Below, piece after piece: positions 29,934-38,358 of a stretch of 64,000 nt of DNA; position 1 is the stretch's first letter, and each line of letters opens with the position of its first letter. The stretch lies in NCBI RefSeq assembly GCF_025717535.1, contig NZ_JAJIRO010000001.1, positions 434,001 through 498,000 on the forward strand. Direction: 5' to 3'. Origin of the DNA: Paucibacter sp. Y2R2-4 (GTDB lineage Bacteria > Pseudomonadota > Gammaproteobacteria > Burkholderiales > Burkholderiaceae_C). The position numbers were made by a program, and so were the translations under genes. The notes beneath the pieces are model-generated. The model had not been told where the DNA came from and made no database searches. It saw nothing but the letters and a program-made list of their open reading frames with translations.

Positions 29934-30587
29934 TTAGCAGACCGAACTCAAAACCCCCACGGTTTGCGACAGCAGCAATTGCTGTTCGGCCCGCAGGCCC
30001 ATGGCCTCGGCCAAGGCGTTGCGGTTGAACCAGGCGCGGATCACCGCACCCAGGCCTTCCGAGGCGCAATAGAGGTAGGCGTTTTGCGCCATCGCGCCAG
30101 CGCTGGCAAAGGCATAGGCCTCGCGCTGGCTGACCGGCACCAAGCTCATGCTGGCATGGTCGGCCACAAAAACCAGATCCAGCGCCGCGTTGTCGACAAA
30201 GTCTTGCTGCCCGGTGACACGACGAACATCCGTCGGCATCATCAAGCGCAGTTGATGCGGCACTGGCTCATACAAAAACAAGCCCTGTGGCAAGGCCACA
30301 TAGAGCTGCACTTCTTGGGAGTTCATCGCGCTGGGCGCGGTGCGGCCGCCGACATCGTGCCGATTGATGCCCGCTGCAGCCCACAGCAAATCGGCCAACT
30401 GCTGCTCCATCAGCGGCTCCGGCTTGAAGTCACGATTCGACTGGCGCTGGGCCAGCGCGGCAATCAAAGGCATGCCTCCGGTCAAGGAGGGTGGCAGCAA
30501 GGCGCGCAAGGTCTGCCCATCCGGCTCCGCCGGCAAGGCTTTCATTTGTCCCATCAGGCCCAAGGCAAGCTTGGTCAAGGTGTTCAT
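29934..30587 (-). CDS. Nitroreductase-fold protein (SagB/ThcOx-like)
   Basis: 217-residue flavin-type nitroreductase. Visible family features are LIAALAQRQSNRDFKPEPLMEQQLADLLWAAAGINR (in part, about 41-76), RTAPSAMNSQEVQLYV, and AGAMAQNAYLYCASEGLGAVIRAWFN (in part). This pattern matches SagB-type oxidoreductases and small stand-alone nitroreductases. The N-terminal ~20 residues are hydrophobic (LTKLALGLMGQM). Its ATG overlaps the stop of a 19-codon ORF (ATGA) and is preceded by GAGGTGAG. Substrate unknown. Confidence 0.88.
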   Translation of the reverse strand: MNTLTKLALGLMGQMKALPAEPDGQTLRALLPPSLTGGMPLIAALAQRQSNRDFKPEPLMEQQLADLLWAAAGINRHDVGGRTAPSAMNSQEVQLYVALPQGLFLYEPVPHQLRLMMPTDVRRVTGQQDFVDNAALDLVFVADHASMSLVPVSQREAYAFASAGAMAQNAYLYCASEGLGAVIRAWFNRNALAEAMGLRAEQQLLLSQTVGVLSSVC

Positions 30588-30643
30588 GCGCTCACCTCGA
30601 TAGGGCAGGCCAAAGCCCGGGGAGAAGTCCGTGTGTCATTCAT
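30584..30643 (-). CDS. Candidate 19-residue small ORF coupled to the nitroreductase
   Basis: ATG at 30643 preceded by AGAAGGA at a good distance; product MNDTRTSPRALACPIEVSA; TGA overlaps the ATG of the nitroreductase gene (ATGA). It may only feed ribosomes to the next start, or may encode a genuine small peptide with one Cys. No homologue is known to me. Confidence 0.4.
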   Translation of the reverse strand: MNDTRTSPRALACPIEVSA

Positions 30644-30767
30644 GGCTTGATGTCCTTCTAGAGGTATTGGCGGCAGCGCGTGAGAGTTCTTGTAGGGCCG
30701 CGTCCAAGGTGTCGGCCACGCTTGAGTTTGGAAGGACCGGGCCTCGTCACTCTGTGCCTTAGCGCAC

Positions 30768-31109
30768 TCAAGCAGACGTTTGAACACCACAGCAGCGCAG
30801 GTCAGCGCGCAGACGATCGATCTGCACCAGCAGTGCCATCACCAAGACCACGCTGTGCAAATCCAGTTCCAGGTCCTGCGCCAAACGCAGCGCCTTTTGG
30901 GTCTGAGCGAGGGCGTCACCGCTGAAGTTCCCGGCCTCCTGACCCGACTCATTCACTTGCAACAGCCCTTCATCCACCAAGGTCTGCAGCTGCTGGCGGT
31001 CAGCCCCACTGGCCTGGCAAAGGCTCGCCCAGCTGAAGGACAGTTGCAACTCAACGATGAGGATCTCGCTGGGCTGGGCACCCATCACGCACGGATTGGT
31101 TTCACTCAT
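30768..31109 (-). CDS. cbpM: Chaperone modulatory protein CbpM
   Basis: 113-residue MerR-like partner that inhibits the DnaJ homologue CbpA by binding its J-domain. The order cbpA-cbpM, with start and stop overlapping (ATGA at 31106-31109), is diagnostic. The sequence fits: FSWASLCQASGADRQQLQTLVDEGLL (in part) as the winged-helix part and LAQDLELDLHSVVLVMALLVQIDRLR (in part) as the C-terminal helix. Confidence 0.93.
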   Translation of the reverse strand: MSETNPCVMGAQPSEILIVELQLSFSWASLCQASGADRQQLQTLVDEGLLQVNESGQEAGNFSGDALAQTQKALRLAQDLELDLHSVVLVMALLVQIDRLRADLRCCGVQTSA

Positions 31110-32140
31110 GGCCGTCCAAGCTCCGTGTCAGCTCGCGGCGCGTAGGCCGGGAAGGCCGCAGCCAAAGCTGCGTAGGCAGCCTTCTCGTCGGCACTGCTTG
31201 CCGGCGGCTGCACAACTTTCAAGACCGCATACAGATCCCCAGGCACCTTGCCGGGCAGACCCAAGCCCTTCAAGCGCAGACGGCGCCCTTGCACCGAAGC
31301 GGCTGGCACACTGAGGCTGACGCGCCCAGAGATCGTCGGCGCCGTCAATGTGGCGCCCAAGGCCGCCTCCCAAGGCGTGATCGGCAGGTCGAAGTAGACA
31401 TCGCTCCCGTCGAGCCGGAACACCGGGTCCGGCAGCACATGGATTTCCAGATACAGGTCGCTCGCTGGCGTTGGTGTCGGCCCTATTCCACCGTGCTCGG
31501 TCCCCGATGCAGCGCCCTGCCCAGCCAGACGCAGATGCTGCCCGTCTCGAATGCCCTTGGGCAATTGAATCTCCAGCTTTCGCTCCTGAATGACGCTATG
31601 CCCGCTCGCATCCGCCACCGGCATGCGCAAGGCAATCATGCGCGGACCACCCAGAAAGGCCTCTTGCAAGCTGATAGACACCTTGGCGTGATGATCGCGA
31701 CTTGGCGCCTGTGATCCCGCCCTCACAGGTCCATGCCTGCGGCCATCACGAGCGCCGCCCTCGGCTGCGGCGCGGCCGAACAAGGCCTCAAAAAAATCGC
31801 TGAAATCTTCAGCGCCTGGCTGCGATGGGCTCGACTGCCGGTATCTTGGGTGTCCGGTGCCGGCTCCGCTGAACTCGAAGCCGCTGTCCCGGCCCGGCGT
31901 CGGGTCGGAATCTTGGCCACTGGCATGGCGCCGTGCCATCTCGTCATAGGCCGCTCGCCGTTCGGGGTCGATCAATGCCTCATGCGCCTCGGCCACGGCT
32001 TTGAAGCGCGCCTCCGCTTGTGGCTCTTTGCTGACGTCGGGGTGAAACTTCCTGGCAAGCTTGCGATAAGCCCGCTTGACTTCGGCCTGCGTGGCGGTGC
32101 TCGCTAGGCCTAAGGCGGCGTAATAGTCTTTGAATTCCAT
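31106..32140 (-). CDS. cbpA: Curved-DNA-binding co-chaperone CbpA (type B DnaJ)
   Basis: 344-residue DnaJ-family co-chaperone and nucleoid protein. The J-domain occupies 1-70 with HPD at 33-35. A Gly/Ser-rich linker includes DFSDFFEALFGRAA. Two C-terminal beta domains follow (from about 145, VSISLQEAFLGG, to PGDLYAVLKVV). There is no zinc-finger region, which separates it from DnaJ. ATG 32140 (MEFKDYYAAL) is the start; the frame begins 16 codons earlier at a TTG. It heads the minus-strand stress run, with a copy of the shared 19-bp element 134 bp upstream. Confidence 0.95.
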   Translation of the reverse strand: MEFKDYYAALGLASTATQAEVKRAYRKLARKFHPDVSKEPQAEARFKAVAEAHEALIDPERRAAYDEMARRHASGQDSDPTPGRDSGFEFSGAGTGHPRYRQSSPSQPGAEDFSDFFEALFGRAAAEGGARDGRRHGPVRAGSQAPSRDHHAKVSISLQEAFLGGPRMIALRMPVADASGHSVIQERKLEIQLPKGIRDGQHLRLAGQGAASGTEHGGIGPTPTPASDLYLEIHVLPDPVFRLDGSDVYFDLPITPWEAALGATLTAPTISGRVSLSVPAASVQGRRLRLKGLGLPGKVPGDLYAVLKVVQPPASSADEKAAYAALAAAFPAYAPRADTELGRP

Positions 32141-32273
32141 CACCATTTCTCCAGGCCGCCCTTGCCCTGGAGCAGCGGGGTAAGCCAAGTCAGTTGCTTG
32201 TCAAAACTCCTAGGCATTGAGAGGCAGTGGCCTTGCAGCGAGCATTTGTCAGCCTATTCGGGGCCTAACGCCC

Positions 32274-32292
32274 GCTCTGTGCGGTAGCAAAC
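32274..32292 (-). promoter_or_regulatory. Shared 19-bp element, copy 1 (in front of cbpA)
   Basis: Minus-strand GTTTGCTACCGCACAGAGC, matching the two identical copies at 15 of 19 positions, oriented toward cbpA, 133 nt before its ATG. Possible operator or promoter part of a stress regulon. Confidence 0.55.
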
Positions 32293-32334
32293 ACAAGCGC
32301 GGTTCGCGCGGCAATTCAATTGCACAGCCAGCAC

Positions 32335-32356
32335 AAAGGAAGCTCAAAGGAAGCTC
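32335..32356 (+). repeat. Tandem 11-bp repeat in the BON gene leader
   Basis: AAAGGAAGCTC occurs twice back to back, ending 5 bp before the 19-bp element. It may be part of the regulatory region or a recent duplication. Confidence 0.8.
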
Positions 32357-32361
32357 CAAGC

Positions 32362-32380
32362 GTTCGCTGTCGCACAGACC
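32362..32380 (+). promoter_or_regulatory. Shared 19-bp element, copy 2 (in front of the first BON gene)
   Basis: GTTCGCTGTCGCACAGACC, identical to the element in front of the SYLF gene (40707-40725), oriented toward the BON gene and ending 53 nt before its ATG. Its first seven bases (GTTCGCT) are complementary to AGCGAAC at 32424-32430, inside the ribosome-binding region. Confidence 0.7.
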
Positions 32381-32433
32381 CTGAGCTTTGCGAATCTCAG
32401 CATGAACGCTCCTCAAGCTTTCGGAGCGAACAG

Positions 32434-33087
32434 ATGAAGACCGATCAAGAACTGCAGCAAGACGTGATGGCCGAACTGAAATGGGAACCGGCCGTGCACG
32501 CCGCGCAAATCGGGGTGGAAGTCAAAGACGGGGTCGTGACGCTGGCCGGTGAGGTCAGCAGTTATGCCGAGAAATGGCAAGCCGAACGTGCGGCTCAACG
32601 GGTCAACGGTGTGAAGGCGCTTGCGGTAGAGTTGGAGGTCAAACTCTCCGAGTTCGGCAAACGCAGCGATGCTGATATTGCCCAATCCGCCAAGAACATC
32701 TTGGCCTGGACCAGCTCGCTGCCAGAAGAGTCCATCAAGGTGATGGTGGAAGGCGGCTGGCTGACCTTGTCGGGCCATGTGGAATGGCAATACCAACGCC
32801 AAGATGCAGCCAGCAGCGTGCGCTACTTGCCAGGTGTGCGGGGCTTAAGCAATCAGATCGCCATTCAGCCAGCCTCGTCGGCCACCGTCGTCAAGGCCGA
32901 CATCGTGGCCGCGCTCCAGCGCCGCGCCACCGACGAAGCCAAAACCATCGAAGTGGAAGTTGAAGGCGGCGATGTCACGCTCAAAGGCACGGTGCACAGC
33001 TGGTCCGAACGCGATTTGGCACGACGGTCTGCCTGGAGCAGCGCCGGCGTTCGCCGGGTCGTCGATCAAATGAATCTCATCTACTGA
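32434..33087 (+). CDS. Triple BON-domain protein (paralogue 1)
   Basis: 217 residues with three BON domains: about 1-70 (VEVKDGVVTLAGEVSS), 75-145 (VMVEGGWLTLSGHVEW) and 150-217 (VEVEGGDVTLKGTVHSW). BON domains bind membranes or envelope partners. No signal peptide is visible, so it should stay in the cytoplasm unless it reaches the membrane by other means. ATG 32434 (MKTDQELQQD) follows GGAGCGAACAG; the frame opens far upstream but that part is non-conserved. It shares the layout and N-terminus of the protein at 33376-34053. Confidence 0.93.
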   Translation: MKTDQELQQDVMAELKWEPAVHAAQIGVEVKDGVVTLAGEVSSYAEKWQAERAAQRVNGVKALAVELEVKLSEFGKRSDADIAQSAKNILAWTSSLPEESIKVMVEGGWLTLSGHVEWQYQRQDAASSVRYLPGVRGLSNQIAIQPASSATVVKADIVAALQRRATDEAKTIEVEVEGGDVTLKGTVHSWSERDLARRSAWSSAGVRRVVDQMNLIY

Positions 33088-33113
33088 CGCGCTGCGGCGC
33101 CGAGGTCATGACC

Positions 33114-33335
33114 ATGGCGATTACCACCCACAGGGCCCGCATCATCGGCCCGGTTTCCTACTTCAGCGACAAGGGGCGGCGGCAAAGAATCCCGATCGGC
33201 CCCTGCTTGGTCGAAGCGCTGAACGGCCGCTCCATCGACATCATCTGGGGCTCAAGCGGCCAAAGCAGCGTGGCCTTGCCCATCGAAGAGATCGAAGCGG
33301 CTCAAGGTCAGGGCCATCTGGTGCTGCTGGACTAG
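33114..33335 (+). CDS. Small uncharacterised protein between the BON paralogues
   Basis: 73 residues (MAITTHRARIIGPVSYFS...). I do not recognise it. It is predicted soluble, with a basic N-terminal half (DKGRRQRIPIGPC) and a hydrophobic, acidic C-terminal half (VALPIEEIEAA). GAGG lies 8 nt before ATG 33114; an ATG two codons earlier is also in frame. Its position, 26 bp after one BON gene and 40 bp before the next, makes it a likely operon member. Confidence 0.65.
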   Translation: MAITTHRARIIGPVSYFSDKGRRQRIPIGPCLVEALNGRSIDIIWGSSGQSSVALPIEEIEAAQGQGHLVLLD

Positions 33336-33375
33336 GCCCTGAGCAAAAACATTTCCACCCACAGGAGTTCCTTGC

Positions 33376-34053
33376 ATGAAAACAGACACGCAATTGCAGC
33401 GCGATGTAGGCGCCGAGTTGAAATGGGACCCCTCGGTGCAAGCCGCAGGCATTGGGGTCGAGGTAAAGGATGGCGTTGTGACGCTGGCCGGTGAGGTGGC
33501 ATCTTTTGCCGAGAAATGGCGGGCTGAGTCCGCTGCACTGCGGGTGGCCGGCGTGAAGGCCATGAGCACTGCTTTGACGGTGCATGTATCCGGTCTGAGT
33601 CAACGCAGCGATGCCGACTTAGCCGGTGCCGTCGAAAACGTCTTGACTTGGACATCGCCTTTGCCCAACGGCGGCATTCAGGTGATGGTGGAAGGAGGCT
33701 GGGTCACCTTGTCGGGCGAGGTCGATTGGCAGTTCCAAAAGCTCGCTGCCGCGGACAGCGTGCGGTCTCTGATGGGGGTGGTTGGCATCAACAACCAAAT
33801 CAGCCTGCGCCCTGCCCTGACGGCCAAGGCCATCAAGGCCGAGACCAGGGCCGAGATCAAAGCTGAAATCGAGGCTGCATTGAAACGCAGCGCGATTGCC
33901 GATGCCCAGGCCATCAGGGTCGCTGTTGACGGTCATGAAGTCACCCTGTCCGGCACGGTGAGCAGTTGGTCCGAAAAAGAAACCGCCAAGCACTCGGCCT
34001 GGGGCACGCCGGGCGTGAACAGCGTCGTTGACAGCCTGGCCTTGGCTGGCTGA
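33376..34053 (+). CDS. Triple BON-domain protein (paralogue 2)
   Basis: 225 residues, clearly paralogous to the protein at 32434 (both begin MKTDxxLQxDVxAELKW, and share VMVEGGWxTLSGxVxWQ). Three BON domains are visible at about 1-70, 75-145 and 155-222; a charged insertion (KAETRAEIKAEIEAALK) lies before the third. AGGAG precedes the ATG. No signal peptide. The pair probably arose by tandem duplication around the small ORF. Confidence 0.93.
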   Translation: MKTDTQLQRDVGAELKWDPSVQAAGIGVEVKDGVVTLAGEVASFAEKWRAESAALRVAGVKAMSTALTVHVSGLSQRSDADLAGAVENVLTWTSPLPNGGIQVMVEGGWVTLSGEVDWQFQKLAAADSVRSLMGVVGINNQISLRPALTAKAIKAETRAEIKAEIEAALKRSAIADAQAIRVAVDGHEVTLSGTVSSWSEKETAKHSAWGTPGVNSVVDSLALAG

Positions 34054-34112
34054 ACCTGCGCCCGATTTACGCCTCCCGCCACAAGCGCTCATCAACACCC
34101 AAGGAGTAAAAC

Positions 34113-34862
34113 ATGCTGAACAACAAAGTGGCATTGGTGACCGGGGCCGCGTCCGGCATCGGCCGTGCTGTGGCCCTGGTCTGGGCACGCGAAGGTGCTC
34201 GCATCGTGGTGGCGGACATTGACCGCAGCGGCGGTGAAGCCACGCTGGCACTCCTGCACGAGCAAGGTGCCCAAGCCATCTATCTGGCGGCCGATGTGGC
34301 CAAGCCGGAGGACTCGCAGGCCTTGGTGGAGCAGACCCTGGCTCACTTCGGTCGTCTCGATGTGGCCTGCAATAACGCCGGCATCGGCGGCCCCAGTGCC
34401 CCCTTGGCCGACTATCCGCTGGACGGCTGGGCCCAAGTGATAGCCGTCAACTTGAGCGGCGTGTTCTACGGCATGCAGCAGCAAATTGCCGCCATGCGAA
34501 AAACTGGGGGTGGTGCCATTGTCAATATGGCCTCCATCCTTGGAATGGTGGGCTTTGCCTCGGCGGCCGCCTACACCGCCGCCAAACACGGCGTGGTGGG
34601 TCTGACCCAGGTGGCCGCGCTGGAATATGGCAATCAAGGCATTCGGGTCAATGCTGTCGGGCCGGGTTTCATCCACACGCCTATGGTCAGCGCCCTGGAG
34701 GGCGATGCCGCCCATCTGGCCGGACTGCTGGCGGCGCACCCGATGGGCCGCTTGGGGCAGCCCGAAGAGGTGGCCGAACTGGTGGCTTGGCTGTGTTCCG
34801 ACAAGGCCTCCTTCGTCACCGGGGCCTATTACCCGGTCGACGGCGGCTATTTGGCGCGCTAG
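34113..34862 (+). CDS. SDR-family NAD(P)-dependent oxidoreductase
   Basis: Classical short-chain dehydrogenase of 249 residues. Cofactor motif TGAASGIG (about 9-16), D of VADIDRSGGEA suggesting NAD(H) preference, NNAGIGG, catalytic Ser in ASILGM and YTAAK at about 155-159, then VGPGFIHTPM and the C-terminal VDGGYLAR. Substrate unknown. AGGAG lies 7 nt before the ATG. It follows the BON gene and precedes a DUF3562-like gene on the same strand. Confidence 0.93.
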   Translation: MLNNKVALVTGAASGIGRAVALVWAREGARIVVADIDRSGGEATLALLHEQGAQAIYLAADVAKPEDSQALVEQTLAHFGRLDVACNNAGIGGPSAPLADYPLDGWAQVIAVNLSGVFYGMQQQIAAMRKTGGGAIVNMASILGMVGFASAAAYTAAKHGVVGLTQVAALEYGNQGIRVNAVGPGFIHTPMVSALEGDAAHLAGLLAAHPMGRLGQPEEVAELVAWLCSDKASFVTGAYYPVDGGYLAR

Positions 34863-34906
34863 TTTCTTGACAAGGAATGTGCCATCACCAGAAAGAGAGC
34901 CCTTGA

Positions 34907-35110
34907 ATGGCAACTGCTCTGGAAGAGTCCGTCAAACAGCGCGCGATTGAGGTCTTGGCGGGTGAGGCCAAACTCCCTTTTGGACAAGTCGCGCGCCTCT
35001 ATGAGCAAGAACGCAGCAAGCTGGAGTTGAGCGCCCGCATCAAGAAGTTCTTGCCCATCTTCACTTTCCGGAATGTGCAGGAGCAACTGTTGCACTTGCA
35101 GCCCGTTTGA
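34907..35110 (+). CDS. DUF3562-like small protein
   Basis: 67 residues, all-helical in appearance, with [29 protein letters not shown] (in part), a pattern I associate with DUF3562 proteins of betaproteobacteria. No function is known. Its last 50 bp overlap the 3' end of arcC on the other strand. AGAGAG precedes the ATG. Confidence 0.7.
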   Translation: MATALEESVKQRAIEVLAGEAKLPFGQVARLYEQERSKLELSARIKKFLPIFTFRNVQEQLLHLQPV

Positions 35111-36056
35111 ACAAACCTACCGAATCAAGGCCTGGACGAACCTGCGTGCCGGCTCGGCCTGCGATCAGGTCCTCGATTTGGCCGAGAGCGCCGATGGCCG
35201 CACGCCTCCCGCTGGTGCGCACAAAGCTGCACGCCGCTTGCACCTTGGGCGCCATCGAGCCGGCGGCAAAGGCATGGCTGAGAAGTTCGTCTGCAGTGAC
35301 ATTGCCCAAAGCGCGCTGGGTGGGCAGACCCCAGTCCAGATAAACGGCGTCCACATCGGTGGCAATGATCAACAGATCGGCGTGCAAATCTCGGGCGAGC
35401 AAGGCACTGCACAAGTCCTTGTCGATGACGGCTTCCACGCCCTGCTGCCCCGGTCCATTAAGACGGGGAACCACCGGGATGCCACCACCGCCCGCAGCAA
35501 TCACCAAGACCCCACGCGCCAAGAGCTCACGAATCACTTCCAGGGCCGGCACACTCAAAGGCTGAGGTGATGGCACGACGCGGCGCCAGCCCTGGCCATC
35601 AATGGCAAAGCGCCACTGCAGCTGACGCTCCAAATCATCGGCTTGCGCCCGCGTGTAGACCGGGCCTATGGGTTTGCTCGGCTGAGCAAAAGCGGGGTCC
35701 AGCGGATCCACCAGCACGCGAGTCAGCAGCGAGGCCAAGTCGCGGCCGGCTGGCAGCGCATTGCTCAAGGCTTGCTCCAGCCAATAGCCCAGCATGCCCT
35801 GTGATTCGGCGTCGAGCACATCCAGGGGATAGGCCGCCACACCGCCGGCCGAGGCATAGGCGGCCGATTGCAAGGCCAACAAGCCGACCTGAGGGCCGTT
35901 GCCATGGGTCAGCAGCAACTCATGCGCTGGACTTGCACCTGCCACTCGCGCCAACTGGGTGGCGGCGACAGCAATATTCGCCCATTGGTTCTCGACCGTC
36001 GCCAACTGCTCGCGGCGCAGCAAGGCATTGCCGCCAAGCGCGACCACCAATCTCAT
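35061..36056 (-). CDS. arcC: Carbamate kinase
   Basis: Last step of the arginine deiminase pathway: carbamoyl phosphate + ADP gives ATP + carbamate. The protein is 331 residues. Signature segments are [12 protein letters not shown] (N-terminus), [26 protein letters not shown] and [16 protein letters not shown] (with the conserved Asp-Lys), followed by [11 protein letters not shown] and [10 protein letters not shown]. Its ATG overlaps the arcB stop (ATGA). The last 50 bp overlap the end of the convergent small gene at 34907-35110. Confidence 0.97.
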   Translation of the reverse strand: MRLVVALGGNALLRREQLATVENQWANIAVAATQLARVAGASPAHELLLTHGNGPQVGLLALQSAAYASAGGVAAYPLDVLDAESQGMLGYWLEQALSNALPAGRDLASLLTRVLVDPLDPAFAQPSKPIGPVYTRAQADDLERQLQWRFAIDGQGWRRVVPSPQPLSVPALEVIRELLARGVLVIAAGGGGIPVVPRLNGPGQQGVEAVIDKDLCSALLARDLHADLLIIATDVDAVYLDWGLPTQRALGNVTADELLSHAFAAGSMAPKVQAACSFVRTSGRRAAIGALGQIEDLIAGRAGTQVRPGLDSVGLFKRAASATVAPAHSGK

Positions 36057-37051
36057 GCCAGCGTGGCCACCAGCACCGCCTTGATGGTGTGCAGGCGGTT
36101 CTCAGCTTGGGTGAAGACGATGGAGGTCTCACTCTCGAACACCTCATCACTGACTTCGAGTTCACTCAGGCCGAATCGTTCATGGACTTGGCGCCCCTGC
36201 TCGGTTTCCAGGTTATGGAAGGCCGGCAGGCAATGCATGAAACGGCTGCTCGGCTTGCCCGTGGCTTCCATCAAACTGCGATTGACTTGGTAAGGCAATA
36301 GCTGCTCGATGCGTTGCTGCCAGACCGCGTCGGCCTCGCCCATGGACACCCAAACGTCGGTGTAAACGAAGTCCGCGCCTTGTACGGCTCGTCGTGGATC
36401 GGTTTCACACCGAATTTTCGCGCCCGTGCTCAAGGCGAGCTCGCGCATCTTCGCCAGCAATGCCGCGGGTGGGGCCAATGCCGCCGGTGAACACAGGCGC
36501 ACATCCATGCCCATCTGCGTGCCGCCCACCAGCAACGAGCAGGCCATATTGAAGCGCGCGTCGCCCAGAAAGCAGAACGACAGCTCATGCAGCGGCTTCT
36601 GAGCAAACTCGGCCATCGTCATCAGGTCGGCCAAGACTTGGGTGGGATGGGCTTCGTCGGTCAAACCATTCCACACCGGCACATGCGAGCAGCGCGCGAT
36701 GTCTTGCACCACCGATTGGTGAAAGCCGCGGTACTCGATGCCGTCGAACATGCGACCCAGCACGCGCGCAGTGTCCTTCAAAGATTCCTTATGGCCGAGC
36801 TGAGTGCCGACCGAATCCAAGGTACTGACATGGCCGCCCTGATCGTGCACCGCCACCTCGAAGGCACAGCGAGTGCGGGTGGAGGCCTTCTCGAAAATCA
36901 GGGCCACATTCTTGCCCTTGAGGCGCTGAACTTCGGTGCCCGCCGCCTTGGCGCGCTTGAGTTCCGCGGCCAGATCGAGCAGATAAAGAACTTCACGGGG
37001 GCTGAAATCAATCAGGTCCAGCAGGCTGCGATTGCGCAAGTTAAAGCTCAT
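36053..37051 (-). CDS. arcB: Ornithine carbamoyltransferase, catabolic (ArcB)
   Basis: Converts citrulline and phosphate to ornithine and carbamoyl phosphate in the ADI pathway. The protein is 332 residues. The carbamoyl phosphate site is [14 protein letters not shown], then [11 protein letters not shown], and the HCLP motif in [10 protein letters not shown]. The anabolic and catabolic forms look alike; the catabolic role is inferred from its place between arcA and arcC. ATG 37051 ([10 protein letters not shown]) follows AGGAG, better than the TTG at 37069. Confidence 0.96.
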   Translation of the reverse strand: MSFNLRNRSLLDLIDFSPREVLYLLDLAAELKRAKAAGTEVQRLKGKNVALIFEKASTRTRCAFEVAVHDQGGHVSTLDSVGTQLGHKESLKDTARVLGRMFDGIEYRGFHQSVVQDIARCSHVPVWNGLTDEAHPTQVLADLMTMAEFAQKPLHELSFCFLGDARFNMACSLLVGGTQMGMDVRLCSPAALAPPAALLAKMRELALSTGAKIRCETDPRRAVQGADFVYTDVWVSMGEADAVWQQRIEQLLPYQVNRSLMEATGKPSSRFMHCLPAFHNLETEQGRQVHERFGLSELEVSDEVFESETSIVFTQAENRLHTIKAVLVATLA

Positions 37052-37065
37052 GAGCGCGCTCCTGT

Positions 37066-38307
37066 TCAAATCGGATCACGCTCGATCGGGCAACTCATGC
37101 AGTGGCTGCCGCCACGCCCTCGACTGAGTTCGCTGCTGGGCAAGGTGATGACCTCGATGCCCGCCTTGCGCAGCAAAGTGTTGGTGTAGACATTGCGGTC
37201 ATAGGCCATGACCAGGCCTGGGGACAAGCACAGGAGGTTGTTGCCATCGTCCCATTGTTCCCGCTCTGACTCATAAGCATCGCCGCCGGTGGCCACGCTG
37301 CGAATCTTGGGCAGGCCCAAGGCTTGCGCCAGCACCTGCATCAAGGGCTTGTCCTCGCTGCGCACATCCAAGCTGCCAGACCCTTCTTCCAACCCATCTC
37401 CCGCCTCATTTCCCGGACGAAGGCTGTAGACGCGGATGGCATCCACCATCTCAGGAAACAAGGTCACCAGATCGCGATCGCAAAAACTGAACACCGTATC
37501 CAGATGCATGGCCCCGCGAGACTTGGGGATCTGCGCCGCCAGCACATGACTCGCCGCACCGGCGGTAAACAGGTGCCGCGCCAACTGACTCACGCCCTGA
37601 GGCGAGCTGCGCTCGCCCATGCCTACCAGCACCACGCCCTGCCCCAGCGGCATCACATCGCCACCCTCCAGCGAGGCCAAGCCGTGGTCTTGATCCGGGT
37701 CGCCCCACCAGACTTGATGCTTGCCGGCGAACTGCGGGTGAAAGCGATAGATCGCGGCCATCAACAAAGTCTCTTGGCGTCGCGCCGGCCAGAACATCGA
37801 GCACAGCACCACGCCTTCGCCAATCCAACAGCTGCTGTCCCGCGGAAACAAGGTGTTAGGCAGCGCAGGCAGAATCAAGTCGGTCGGGCCAGCCAAACGC
37901 CCCACTAAACCGTTCAATTCGAATGGCAAGTCGCTACGCGCCACCCCGCCAATCAGGTGTTCGGCCAGCCGAGCCGGGCTTAAGTCTTGCAACCAAGGCC
38001 GCAGGTTCGCAGCACATTCTGCGTCGATGAAGTCAGGCCCGAGCTTGCGGTCCAGGAGCCATTGCTGCGCCACAGGCTGGGCCAGGACTTCGGCCAGCAG
38101 ATCGTGCATCTCCAGCACCTCGACGTCGAGTTCCTGCAGAGCCAGGGTGAAGGCCTCGTGGTCCTGACGGGCTTGCCGAACCCACAGCACATCGTCAAAC
38201 AGCAAGTCGTGGCAGTTGGCGGGCGTTAGACGCTTTTGCGCCAAGCCTGGGCGACACACCAGCACCTTGCGGAGCCGACCGATTTCGGAATTCAGACCTG
38301 CTGACAT
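37066..38307 (-). CDS. arcA: Arginine deiminase
   Basis: Hydrolyses arginine to citrulline and ammonia. The protein is 413 residues. It has [14 protein letters not shown] at the start, [34 protein letters not shown] (in part), [12 protein letters not shown], and the catalytic Cys in [13 protein letters not shown] at the C-terminus. ATG 38307 is the start ([10 protein letters not shown]); ten earlier codons are open but unlikely. The arcB gene begins 14 bp after its stop. Confidence 0.97.
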   Translation of the reverse strand: MSAGLNSEIGRLRKVLVCRPGLAQKRLTPANCHDLLFDDVLWVRQARQDHEAFTLALQELDVEVLEMHDLLAEVLAQPVAQQWLLDRKLGPDFIDAECAANLRPWLQDLSPARLAEHLIGGVARSDLPFELNGLVGRLAGPTDLILPALPNTLFPRDSSCWIGEGVVLCSMFWPARRQETLLMAAIYRFHPQFAGKHQVWWGDPDQDHGLASLEGGDVMPLGQGVVLVGMGERSSPQGVSQLARHLFTAGAASHVLAAQIPKSRGAMHLDTVFSFCDRDLVTLFPEMVDAIRVYSLRPGNEAGDGLEEGSGSLDVRSEDKPLMQVLAQALGLPKIRSVATGGDAYESEREQWDDGNNLLCLSPGLVMAYDRNVYTNTLLRKAGIEVITLPSSELSRGRGGSHCMSCPIERDPI

Positions 38308-38358
38308 GGCATAGCTTTCGGTGGCGTGTTGAAGCAATACTTGGCGGCCGGCAAAGAA

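Noticed and set aside
29900-29945. Further copy of the 19-bp stress element near the PRC-barrel gene
   Set aside because: Only short fragments match (GTTCG...AGACC with a 4-bp gap, and GTTTGCT on the other strand); below what I can support.
30644-30790. Longer version (68 codons) of the small ORF ahead of the nitroreductase
   Set aside because: It overlaps the end of cbpM and has no ribosome binding site; only the last 19 codons have a good start.
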